From assembly GCA_947626225.1 (NCBI GenBank), contig CANQRH010000001.1, positions 186,001 through 250,000 of the forward strand: 64,000 nucleotides of DNA, in the 5' to 3' direction. The notes beneath the pieces are model-generated. The model was not told the DNA's origin. It saw only the letters and a list, made by a program, of their open reading frames with translations, and did not search any database. Both the position numbers and the translations under genes were made by a program. This DNA comes from Candidatus Gastranaerophilales bacterium (GTDB lineage: Bacteria; Cyanobacteriota; Vampirovibrionia; Gastranaerophilales; Gastranaerophilaceae). Positions within the stretch are counted from its first letter, which is position 1. Each line of letters starts with the position of its first letter. Below are positions 41,857 through 49,951 of the stretch, one piece after another.

Positions 41857-42442
41857 TACATGTCTTGATAAAATGTATGCCGCATTGGAAAAAGACGGTA
41901 ATATATTGTCCTCACGCGTAGTTGAAAACCATGACAACAAATATCATTCCGCGTTTTTAATTTCAACATTACGGGAAATTATGAGAGAAAACGGCATAAA
42001 ACCGCAGAATATTGATTTGATAGCGGTAAATATAGGGCCGGGAAGCTTTACGGGAATAAGGGCATGCGTTACCGTTGCACGTGTTATGGCACAGCAATTG
42101 AATTGCAAAACCGCCGGAATTTCATCTTTGGAAATTCTGGCAAAAGCCGCCCGAAAAAATCTTGTTGCGCTCGATGCAAGAAAATACAGCGCCTATCTCT
42201 GCGTTAACGGAGAAATAAAGGGAGCAGTCCGGCTTGAAGAAATAAAAGAAATAATTGCAAACGGAAATTTCGATATTCTGACTGATGATAAATTACAGCC
42301 TTTATTGGGCGGAACATCTTATCAAAAAATTGAATTACCGATAGGTGAAACAATTGTCCGTCTTGCACAAAACAGAGGGGATGATTGGCGAAAACTGAAA
42401 CCGTTATATATCCAGCCGCCTCCGATGGGTTATCACGGATAA
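41837..42442 (+). CDS. tsaB: tRNA t6A biosynthesis protein TsaB
   Basis: 201 residues. ITLAFDTCLDKMYAALEKDG, the conserved NIGPGSFTGIRACVTVARVMA and GISSLEILA are TsaB signatures. It scaffolds TsaD in the t6A complex. A GTAAGGAGG SD lies inside tsaE. Slightly short at the C-terminus, ending IQPPPMGYHG, but no truncation is evident. Confidence 0.9.
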   Translation: MITLAFDTCLDKMYAALEKDGNILSSRVVENHDNKYHSAFLISTLREIMRENGIKPQNIDLIAVNIGPGSFTGIRACVTVARVMAQQLNCKTAGISSLEILAKAARKNLVALDARKYSAYLCVNGEIKGAVRLEEIKEIIANGNFDILTDDKLQPLLGGTSYQKIELPIGETIVRLAQNRGDDWRKLKPLYIQPPPMGYHG

Positions 42443-42501
42443 TCATCGTCTATCCGTGTCATATTATTCTTGCAATGCAGACTATGGGTGTAACGATTTA
42501 T

Positions 42502-43902
42502 TTATGATTTTACGGGAAATTCGCTCAGCCAGTCTTTAAGGTGATTATCACATCCGCCAAGTTCTAAAAATTCGTTATCGGAAACCAATTCTTTATTTAG
42601 TTTCTCCACGGCGTTTCTATCCAGGGAAGAATTATATGCCTGATGAAAACTTTCCGAAGCTTTCAAAAGTCCGTATGATTTTGTATTTAATTCACGGACT
42701 GCCTCCGATACATGGTTCGTTCTTTCAGTGAGATAATAAGGATGCGCAAGTGCAAAAAATACATTATCATCTCCGCCGAAAGCTCTTACAATTGAATCAA
42801 AACTGTTTTCTCCTGCATAATATGTGCCGTTATTTCTCTGAACGGGAGAGAATTTTTCTTTACATAATGCGGTTATATTATTATCATCTCCGTAAGATGA
42901 CGGGACAAGTCCTTTTTCGCGCAGATAAGAAAGAGTCTTGTTATTATCTGTTTGTGCCATTATTTGTTCATAAAATTGGGATTTGTCTGTTCCTTTTGAA
43001 TTTGCCAAGCCGGCGGCCGCATTTTTTGTCTGTGCATAATGGTGAACTTTCCATTGGTTATTCATCATAAAATAATCCCGCCCGGAATTATAAATCTTTC
43101 GGAATTCTTCATAAGAAAAATCCGCATAGCCATATTTTTGTTTTAAGTTTTCGATAAAATCGATTGTGAGTTTTTTCCGTTTAGCTTGTATTTCCTCAAG
43201 AAATTTTTCTATTTTTTTATCGGACGGATTAAATCCGTAAACAAGAACTTCCGCTGTCTCAAACGGATTGGCTGTCTTATCCGCTTTAATTGCAAAACTC
43301 ATTTCCACTCCGGGGATAAATTTTACATTCTTATATTTTTGCGGGTTTGAGGAAATTATTTTAACCGCTTCTTTTACCCCTTCAATACTGTCATGATCCG
43401 TCAGTGAAAATATAAATTGCTTACCCGTTTTTTCATGGGCATAATCGGCATATAAAGCAACTTTATCCAATATATCCTTTACGGATGCTTTTCCGTCGGA
43501 ATATAAACTGTGAGAATGCAAATCCGCCAAAAAAGTTCCGCTGTTAATATTTTCGACTGATGCAATATAATTTTCCGGTTTAAGAATTTTTAATTCATTC
43601 AGCAGTTCTTTACCGGTCATTAATTGAAATATGTTTTTACTCTTTTCTGCGGATGAAGCCGCGTTAGTTTGAACGGGAGCGGAAGCTGCAATATTTTGAA
43701 CAGGAGCTTTCCTTTTCAGTATAATTGCCGTTACTATTGCCGCTGCCCCGAGAAGAATTGCCGCTGCTGCGGTTTTCCTTTTTCTTTGCTGAATTTGATA
43801 AGATATTTGCCGATTATCAACAGCATAATTCTTCGCAGAATTCTGTTTTAAATTTGACGATATTGTATTTTCCGAATTGAAACTTACCGGTGCTATTCTC
43901 AT
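42502..43902 (-). CDS. Membrane-anchored PHP-domain phosphohydrolase
   Basis: 466 residues. The N-terminus MRIAPVSFNSENTISS is followed by a single hydrophobic helix (AAAAILLGAAAIVTAIIL, about 46-63). From about 125: FLADLHSHSLYSDGKASVKD, FSLTDHDSIEGVKEAV and FIPGVEMSFAI give the PHP metal-binding motifs (HSH, DHD, E). Later His/Asp residues (ALAHPYYL, GGCDNHLKDW) complete the site. The helix puts the PHP domain outside or facing the periplasm. It overlaps the upstream gene by four bases (ATGA). Substrate unknown. Confidence 0.85.
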   Translation of the reverse strand: MRIAPVSFNSENTISSNLKQNSAKNYAVDNRQISYQIQQRKRKTAAAAILLGAAAIVTAIILKRKAPVQNIAASAPVQTNAASSAEKSKNIFQLMTGKELLNELKILKPENYIASVENINSGTFLADLHSHSLYSDGKASVKDILDKVALYADYAHEKTGKQFIFSLTDHDSIEGVKEAVKIISSNPQKYKNVKFIPGVEMSFAIKADKTANPFETAEVLVYGFNPSDKKIEKFLEEIQAKRKKLTIDFIENLKQKYGYADFSYEEFRKIYNSGRDYFMMNNQWKVHHYAQTKNAAAGLANSKGTDKSQFYEQIMAQTDNNKTLSYLREKGLVPSSYGDDNNITALCKEKFSPVQRNNGTYYAGENSFDSIVRAFGGDDNVFFALAHPYYLTERTNHVSEAVRELNTKSYGLLKASESFHQAYNSSLDRNAVEKLNKELVSDNEFLELGGCDNHLKDWLSEFPVKS

Positions 43903-45452
43903 ATAATCCCCTCATATATATTTTTATTATTCTTAAATGCATATTTAATAGGATAAAAATAAACTCCGTTTATACTTGCATTTGGTTTAGGACATTGAAT
44001 CTTAGTAACATCTCTGAATAAATCACATTGTTTAATTTTTTCCATTTGCCTTAAAACTTCATTAATAGCTTGAGCATTGTTTGTATCCACCCAGAGAATA
44101 TTTTTGTTATATCCCTGATAAAGATTTACACTTTTGTCTTTTGAATATTGCATTTTCAATCCGTTTTCAATAACCGAAAATTCCGGACGGTTATAATAAT
44201 CCGGATTGCCTCTTGTCAAGCGGTTTAATAACGGTTTATACGCATCTTTTACATTTCTGTCATTTTTAAAATATTCAATAAAATCCTCATTGTCCTCGCA
44301 GGAATACTTAATTAAATTACATATAAATTTGTATTTTTTATCCGTATCCCAATTATTATACTTTTCAGGCAGTTTTTCACGCAAAAGTATTTTTGTTTTA
44401 TTTTCACGACCTTCGTCAATAGCTTTTTTCATTGCTCTGATTTGACCGACATTGCTGTAATTATAAAAATCACTGTCTTTAATTTCGTCAATAAGTCTTT
44501 TAAATTCAGGGGTACTTATAACAGGTTTTCCTTCTCTGACGGATTCAATAAAATAACCGAAATTTTTTACTTCGGTTTTTGTGGGACCGAACATATTTTT
44601 ATCAGTGTCAAAATATTCGGATACAGCCAGATTGTATTGTGAAGCTTTTTCAAGATCAATAAATTCCTCATCCATTAATTCTTTCAAATATTCTCTGTCT
44701 AAATCAACATTATTTGCAAAGTTGTCAATTGTTCTTAACATGGTTTTAATTTGATTAACCGTATATATGCTCGGAAAAGAAATATCATGATTAAAACTCA
44801 AAATTCTCTGGTCGGTATTATTCCACAAATTTGCTTTAAATTGTTCCACGATTTTATTATCTTCATAAGAATAGTCAGAACCTTTAAGTATTATATAAGC
44901 TTTATCTAAATCACTTCCCGGAAATGCACATCTTTTCCCGACGGAACATGTACGGTCATAGCCCGCTGCAATACATTCGCTAACCCCTAAAGAACTTTTC
45001 TTAATACTTTTGATAAACTCGCGCTCTATATTTTCGGAAACTTTTTTTAAATCGGGAAAACCCGTAACATATTCATAGTATTTTATAAATTCTTCTTTAT
45101 CTTTTTCAGACTCCAACGCATCAAGAAAACCTAAATTATTTTTTCTTATTATTTTGTTTGCCTCAGATACATCATCATCTGCGGAGTCCAAATAATTCCC
45201 TGTTTTTAAAAAATCAAATAAAACCATTGCATCATATGAATTTTTTACATCTACATAAGGTATATTCCAGGGCTTACCCGAAAAAGAAACCGTATCATGT
45301 ACAGGTTTCAAATAATTTTTATCAGAACAGAGATATTTCCCGTGCTGTGTGTTTTTTTTATCGGAACAGTTACGGTAAAATCCGTAAGACATAGGATAAT
45401 TAGATACAGAAATTTTTTGAATAAACATAAGATACCGTTGATATTTGAACAT
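43899..45452 (-). CDS. Large protein of unknown function with a nucleotidyltransferase-like motif
   Basis: 517 residues, no signal peptide. VHDTVSFSGKPWN near residue 52 resembles N-terminal motifs in neighbours at 31806 and 42502. CSVGKRCAFPGSDLDKAYIILKGSD (two parts, near 190) has the G-S-D-x-D form of Pol-beta-type nucleotidyltransferases. The rest is helical and highly charged with no motif. ATG at 45452 or 45428 may be the start. It is coupled to the PHP gene by an ATGA overlap, so the two probably act together. Confidence 0.6.
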   Translation of the reverse strand: MFKYQRYLMFIQKISVSNYPMSYGFYRNCSDKKNTQHGKYLCSDKNYLKPVHDTVSFSGKPWNIPYVDVKNSYDAMVLFDFLKTGNYLDSADDDVSEANKIIRKNNLGFLDALESEKDKEEFIKYYEYVTGFPDLKKVSENIEREFIKSIKKSSLGVSECIAAGYDRTCSVGKRCAFPGSDLDKAYIILKGSDYSYEDNKIVEQFKANLWNNTDQRILSFNHDISFPSIYTVNQIKTMLRTIDNFANNVDLDREYLKELMDEEFIDLEKASQYNLAVSEYFDTDKNMFGPTKTEVKNFGYFIESVREGKPVISTPEFKRLIDEIKDSDFYNYSNVGQIRAMKKAIDEGRENKTKILLREKLPEKYNNWDTDKKYKFICNLIKYSCEDNEDFIEYFKNDRNVKDAYKPLLNRLTRGNPDYYNRPEFSVIENGLKMQYSKDKSVNLYQGYNKNILWVDTNNAQAINEVLRQMEKIKQCDLFRDVTKIQCPKPNASINGVYFYPIKYAFKNNKNIYEGII

Positions 45453-45529
45453 AAAAATATAATTTTTTCAACCCTTTCTGAATAAAAAATATTAATTATT
45501 TTTTTATACTTCTTTATTACCCGAAACAG

Positions 45530-45558
45530 TTGACAGTGCCTTTGGCAGAGATTATAAT
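45530..45558 (+). promoter_or_regulatory. Consensus sigma70 promoter
   Basis: TTGACA (45530-45535), 17 bases, TATAAT (45553-45558): a perfect match, 25 bases before the HD-domain gene. The strongest promoter seen in the window. Confidence 0.75.
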
Positions 45559-45582
45559 TTTTATAACTGCGGAGTTAAATTT

Positions 45583-46389
45583 ATGAAATCTGTAAAAGAA
45601 CAATCACTTGAATCAAAGATATTAAAACGACTTGAAAACAACCCCGTTTGCACTGAACTTGTAAACTACCTGTTTGCCGATGAAGAACTTCAGGAAATGC
45701 AGGATTATGCTAACAATGTTTCAATAAAACGTTTGGGCTACAATGACCACGGCCCCGTTCATATGAGGCAGGTAGCCGCAAATGCGATAAAAATGCTCAA
45801 TATTCTTCAATTATCCGGAATACAAACTTCTCTTGAAAAAGAAGAAATCGGAACTTTTGAGGACAGCATGTGTGCCGTAATTATTGCGGGGCTTATGCAT
45901 GATTTGGGAATGATGATAGGCAGGCAGGGACATGAAGATATGTCGGTAATACTTGCAAAACCTATTATTGAAAGAACGCTTATGAAAATATTTCCCGACA
46001 ATCTGCACAAGCGCACAATAATTAAATCTCTTGCGATAGAAGCAATAATAGGGCACATGTCATCCAGAAAAATTCATTCGGTAGAAGCGGGAATTATTTT
46101 GATTGCAGACGGATGCGACATGACAAAAGGCAGAGCAAGAATACCTATGGCTATTAACACAACTCCCAAAGTCGGAGATATTCACAAATACTCGGCTAAT
46201 GCAATTAATCGTATCGGAATTCATCACGGCGACAGAAAGCCAATCAGAATAGATATAGAAATGTCTGCCGAAGTAGGATTTTTTCAGATAGAAGAAGTTC
46301 TTTTGACAAAGATAGATTCAAGCCCCGCAAAAGAATACGTTGAATTGTACGCGGGAGTATCGGGAGAGGAGCCTAAATGTTATCTGTAA
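45583..46389 (+). CDS. HD-domain phosphohydrolase
   Basis: 268 residues. HGPVHMRQVAANAIKML, then VIIAGLMHDLGMMIGRQGH, then GIILIADGCDMTKGRARI: the H...HD...D signature of metal-dependent HD hydrolases. It ends FQIEEVLLTKIDSSPAK and has no other domain. Such proteins cleave nucleotide phosphates or signal molecules; substrate unknown. It has a consensus promoter and is followed 22 bases later by a glycosyltransferase gene. Confidence 0.88.
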   Translation: MKSVKEQSLESKILKRLENNPVCTELVNYLFADEELQEMQDYANNVSIKRLGYNDHGPVHMRQVAANAIKMLNILQLSGIQTSLEKEEIGTFEDSMCAVIIAGLMHDLGMMIGRQGHEDMSVILAKPIIERTLMKIFPDNLHKRTIIKSLAIEAIIGHMSSRKIHSVEAGIILIADGCDMTKGRARIPMAINTTPKVGDIHKYSANAINRIGIHHGDRKPIRIDIEMSAEVGFFQIEEVLLTKIDSSPAKEYVELYAGVSGEEPKCYL

Positions 46390-46411
46390 TCGTTAAAGGA
46401 AGGATTTTATA

Positions 46412-47287
46412 ATGACTATAAAAGTATCAATTATTATTCCTGTTTATAATGCTCAAAAATATTTAAGAAGATGTCTGGACAGTCTTATAAATCAAACCTT
46501 GAAAGAAATTGAAATCATTTGTATTAATGACGGTTCAACGGACAATTCCTTAAATATTTTGAAAGAATATGAACAAAACGATTCCCGAATAATTATTATA
46601 AATCAGGAGAATTCGGGAATAGGTAAGGCTCGCAATTCCGGAATAAAAATTGCTAAAGGCGAATACATAGGATTTGTTGATGCGGATGATTGGGTTGACA
46701 AAGACTATTATGAAAAACTTTATAATGCCGCAAAAAAATACGATTCCGACATTGCCGCAGGTGATTTTTACAGAGAAGGCAAAATATTTAAAACAAAAAA
46801 ATTAAAACACACCGCAGAAGAATTCATTACCGATAAGGAAAAAATTTTTAAAAAAGCAGTTATTCCGAGATATAATTATGTATGGAATAAGATTTACAGA
46901 AGCAGTGAAGTAAAGAAATATTTATTTGACAAAGTCAGGTACTATGAAGATATTTTATGGCTGTGCAAGGTTCTGTTTTATTTGAAAGGTTATGTAACCG
47001 TTGCTGATACATTTTATCATTATATAAGAAATCCAAAATCAGTAGTCACACAAAGAACTTCCGCTCATAAAGCTGATTATATCAAATCCGGCAATGAAAT
47101 GATGAAATTTTTGAAAGAAAATAATATACCGATACCGCCTCATAAACTCGGTAAGAAAGATAAAATAAAAGTATTCGGAATACTTTTTCTCAAAAAAGAA
47201 TATTATTATCCTTCAAAAATTAAATACAAATTGTTCGGATTTATTCCTTTTATTGAAATCAATTTATACGATCCGGATGCATTCTAA
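46412..47287 (+). CDS. Glycosyltransferase family 2
   Basis: 291 residues. VSIIIPVYNAQKYLRRCLDSL, INDGSTDNS and FVDADDW are GT2 motifs (GT-A fold, DxD at DADD). No transmembrane helix, so a cytoplasmic sugar transferase for a surface glycan or lipid-linked glycan. It overlaps the convergent YkgJ gene by four bases. Confidence 0.92.
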   Translation: MTIKVSIIIPVYNAQKYLRRCLDSLINQTLKEIEIICINDGSTDNSLNILKEYEQNDSRIIIINQENSGIGKARNSGIKIAKGEYIGFVDADDWVDKDYYEKLYNAAKKYDSDIAAGDFYREGKIFKTKKLKHTAEEFITDKEKIFKKAVIPRYNYVWNKIYRSSEVKKYLFDKVRYYEDILWLCKVLFYLKGYVTVADTFYHYIRNPKSVVTQRTSAHKADYIKSGNEMMKFLKENNIPIPPHKLGKKDKIKVFGILFLKKEYYYPSKIKYKLFGFIPFIEINLYDPDAF

Positions 47288-47877
47288 AACCAATCAATCA
47301 AAGCTCTTTTTTCACCGAAAGTTATGTTGAACTGCTGTTCCATATCTTTACTTGTCAAAAAATCATAGCTGACATTAAACGCCAGAGGTTCTTTATCAAT
47401 ATTGAGTTTTTTATATTTTTCCAACGAAATAATCTTAGTTTCAGGCTCAAGAACGTTAGCATAATTCAAACCTTCAAACGCGCAGAAAGGAATTTTTGAT
47501 GCTCCTTTATCATTAATACTGATGAGTCCGAAACTTCTGCATATTATTCCGCGATAATCGTAAACACAGCACTCATTATCGATAAGAAACGGGCATTTGT
47601 GCATAAAATCTTTATCCGGAAATTTATTTTTATGTTCCGTTTGTTCAGCTTTCAGTTTGTAAATATTGGCTTTCACTTTTTTTTGAATTTCAGCGGGAAG
47701 TTTTAAAAAGCCGATTATCAAAAAATCGAATTCCGCTTTGGAAAACGGATAACAACCGTCCTCACAGCATTTTGAACAACCTTTTTTGCAGCGGATATAA
47801 GGTGATTGGTTTTCAAAAAATTTTTCTAGTTTAGTTGTTACAAACGCCAAATACAAAATATAATTGTCTAAAATCAT
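47284..47877 (-). CDS. YkgJ-family cysteine cluster protein
   Basis: 197 residues with CKKGCSKCCEDGCYPF at about 28-42 and HKCPFLIDNECCVYDYRGIICRSFG later, the two Cys groups of the family. A paralogue is at 81-758. It is coupled to the upstream GT gene by a one-base overlap (TAATG on the minus strand), which suggests a link with glycan synthesis or simply co-transcription. Confidence 0.8.
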   Translation of the reverse strand: MILDNYILYLAFVTTKLEKFFENQSPYIRCKKGCSKCCEDGCYPFSKAEFDFLIIGFLKLPAEIQKKVKANIYKLKAEQTEHKNKFPDKDFMHKCPFLIDNECCVYDYRGIICRSFGLISINDKGASKIPFCAFEGLNYANVLEPETKIISLEKYKKLNIDKEPLAFNVSYDFLTSKDMEQQFNITFGEKRALIDWF

Positions 47878-49490
47878 TAATATTTACCTTTGTCAATTTC
47901 TTCAATAAGTTCATTATATTTCGGGTTTGATGAATTTTGTATATAACATTCAAGTCTGCGTTTAGCAATAACTTTCAGATAAGCTTTTTTGTTGGGATTT
48001 CCGTTTTGGATAAAAAACAGCAAAGCCTGTTTCCGGTGTTCAAAAAGTTCTTCTTCCGAAGCTCTTGCAATAACATCACCGTATGTTTCGGGGCGTGATT
48101 TTCTGTCCCATTCGTAAAGCGGAGATTTCAGGTAACAGAACTTATCCGCATAAGAAAGAACGCATGGTGTCCAGGAGACATCATCAAATCTGAGACCTTT
48201 ACCGGGCAAATGTTCTTTCACGATCGTATTTCTGTACATTTTGTTCCAGACCATACAGTTGTAATATCCGGAAGTATACATAATTTCCAAATATTTATCC
48301 ATGTTATACGGAACATCTTCCAAGAACGGCAGACTGCACAAAACTGAATATCCTTCGGGCATAATTGCATAAACAGGTGCAATAACAACATCACAGTCAT
48401 TTTTAACGATTGAATTATACATACTGCTAATCATATCGGGGCGAATCAAATCATCATCATCCATAAAGGCGATGAATTCACCGTTTGAAGCTTCTATTCC
48501 TCTGCCTCGGGCATCTGCTACACCGCCGTTTTCCTGTTTTATCGAAACAACGTTGGGATAATTTTTGTCATACCAGTCAATTATTTTTTGTGTATCATCG
48601 GAACTTCCGTCATTAACGATGACAATTTCAAGGTTGTCAAAATCCGATGCAAGTGCACTGTCAATACTTCTTGCTATATAATTTTTTGAATTGTAAGCGG
48701 GAATAATTAAAGATACATCGGGTTTTTCATATTTTCTGATTGATAAAGAAACGGGTTTTGATTCGGCAACAAAAATTCTGCCGTTAAAGGTATTTACAAA
48801 GGCTTTTACAATAAACTTTGTACTTGATTTAAATTCAGTCAACAAAACATTATGTGACAATCTGTTATAAACTTCGTATACGGGAAATTTTGAATTTAGG
48901 GTATAAACCGCAAATCCGTCCGCATAGCCTTCATAATCCCAAGAGAGAGATAAGTTAAAGTTGTATGATTTGTACAAAGTAACGGATTTAAAACCGTTTT
49001 TCCTGATACGAAAAGGGTTTGACGAGGTCAAAAAGTTTTTAATCCCTTCATTTCCGTGAGTAAAGGGTTTTAGCTGATATTCGGTTTCAGCCGAATAATT
49101 TATATTAATCGGGAAAGTTTTATAATCTTTGCACGCATTAAATTTTTCTTCGTTTTCATTGCTGAACAGTCTGAATTCATCCGCCTTATCACAACTGCTG
49201 TAAAAAATTTCGGCGTGTTCATCATCCAAAGTCCGTGTAACTGTATCAACAGTATCAAAAATAAACGGTCTTTTCGAAGATGTTTCAATAACTTTATCAT
49301 CTTTATAAGCTTTTACAAAGCATTCACCTTCTCCGTACGGTGCAAGAGAGAGGATAATCATATTTTCGTTTGTTACGGCGCATTCAGTGCAGATAGTGTC
49401 TTTTGTAAAAAATACTTTATAATAATCGGCATTAATATTTGCCCATGAAAGCAGTATTTTTGACTCTTTAAGCTCCAGTCTTAAATCCAT
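47877..49490 (-). CDS. Glycosyltransferase family 2 with N-terminal beta-sandwich region
   Basis: 537 residues from the ATG at 49490 (MDLRLELKESK), which has GGAG at the right distance; a GTG at 49505 is less likely. Residues 1-265 are beta-rich with repeating short strands (SWDYEGYADGFAVYTL, then STKFIVKAFVN), like fibronectin-type modules. From about 265 is a GT2 domain: VSLIIPAYNSKNYIARSI, IVNDGSSDDT, MDDDDLIRPD. The fused beta region is unusual for GT2 and may bind the acceptor. Confidence 0.88.
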   Translation of the reverse strand: MDLRLELKESKILLSWANINADYYKVFFTKDTICTECAVTNENMIILSLAPYGEGECFVKAYKDDKVIETSSKRPFIFDTVDTVTRTLDDEHAEIFYSSCDKADEFRLFSNENEEKFNACKDYKTFPININYSAETEYQLKPFTHGNEGIKNFLTSSNPFRIRKNGFKSVTLYKSYNFNLSLSWDYEGYADGFAVYTLNSKFPVYEVYNRLSHNVLLTEFKSSTKFIVKAFVNTFNGRIFVAESKPVSLSIRKYEKPDVSLIIPAYNSKNYIARSIDSALASDFDNLEIVIVNDGSSDDTQKIIDWYDKNYPNVVSIKQENGGVADARGRGIEASNGEFIAFMDDDDLIRPDMISSMYNSIVKNDCDVVIAPVYAIMPEGYSVLCSLPFLEDVPYNMDKYLEIMYTSGYYNCMVWNKMYRNTIVKEHLPGKGLRFDDVSWTPCVLSYADKFCYLKSPLYEWDRKSRPETYGDVIARASEEELFEHRKQALLFFIQNGNPNKKAYLKVIAKRRLECYIQNSSNPKYNELIEEIDKGKY

Positions 49491-49540
49491 AATTTTTCTC
49501 CACACATATTATATCATAAAGTAGGATTTAAAGAAAACTC

Positions 49541-49946
49541 CCGTCTGAAAGACGGGAGAGGAATGATATGTTAAGCTTACCGCTTACGCGGAGCCTAAGT
49601 TGAATGAGAAATTTTTTTTAATTCCGTTCGCGTAGCGAACCTATTTGAACCTAGCGCGAGTGAGCAGAGGGCGAAGGCTTGTCGGCAAAATGACAAAGTC
49701 ATTGCAGACGACAACCGTAGACCCGTTTAACGCGAACGAGCAAGACATAACTTAATAACTATTAACTTACTAACTTTTACACTAACAAGTTATTGTTCAC
49801 TCCGTGACAGTCGGATTCTTTTAATTCCGTTCACGAAGTGAACCGTAACGAACTTAGTAACTGTTAACTTAATAACTTACTAACTTCTTTATTCCGTGCG
49901 AAGCACCGATAAGAACTTAGTAACTACTAACTTAATAACTTAGTAA
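49541..49946. repeat. Structured repeat element, copy A (inverted partner at 57121-57395)
   Basis: Fills the gene-free stretch 49491-49951. It begins with CCCGTCTGAAAGACGGGAG, then GATATGTTAAGCTTACCGCTTACGCGGAGC, and contains small palindromes (GTTCGCGTAGCGAAC, GTTCACGAAGTGAAC, GTGCGAAGCAC) and tandem TAACTTA/TAATAACT heptads near the right end. The heptads, GTGCGAAGCAC and the GCGGAGC block recur in reverse order and orientation at 57121-57395. Confidence 0.85.
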
Positions 49947-49951
49947 CTTCT

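Noticed and set aside
49741-49946. Possible CRISPR array from regular TAACTTA heptads
   Set aside because: Units are only 7-8 bases, lack spacers of constant length and carry no cas genes nearby.
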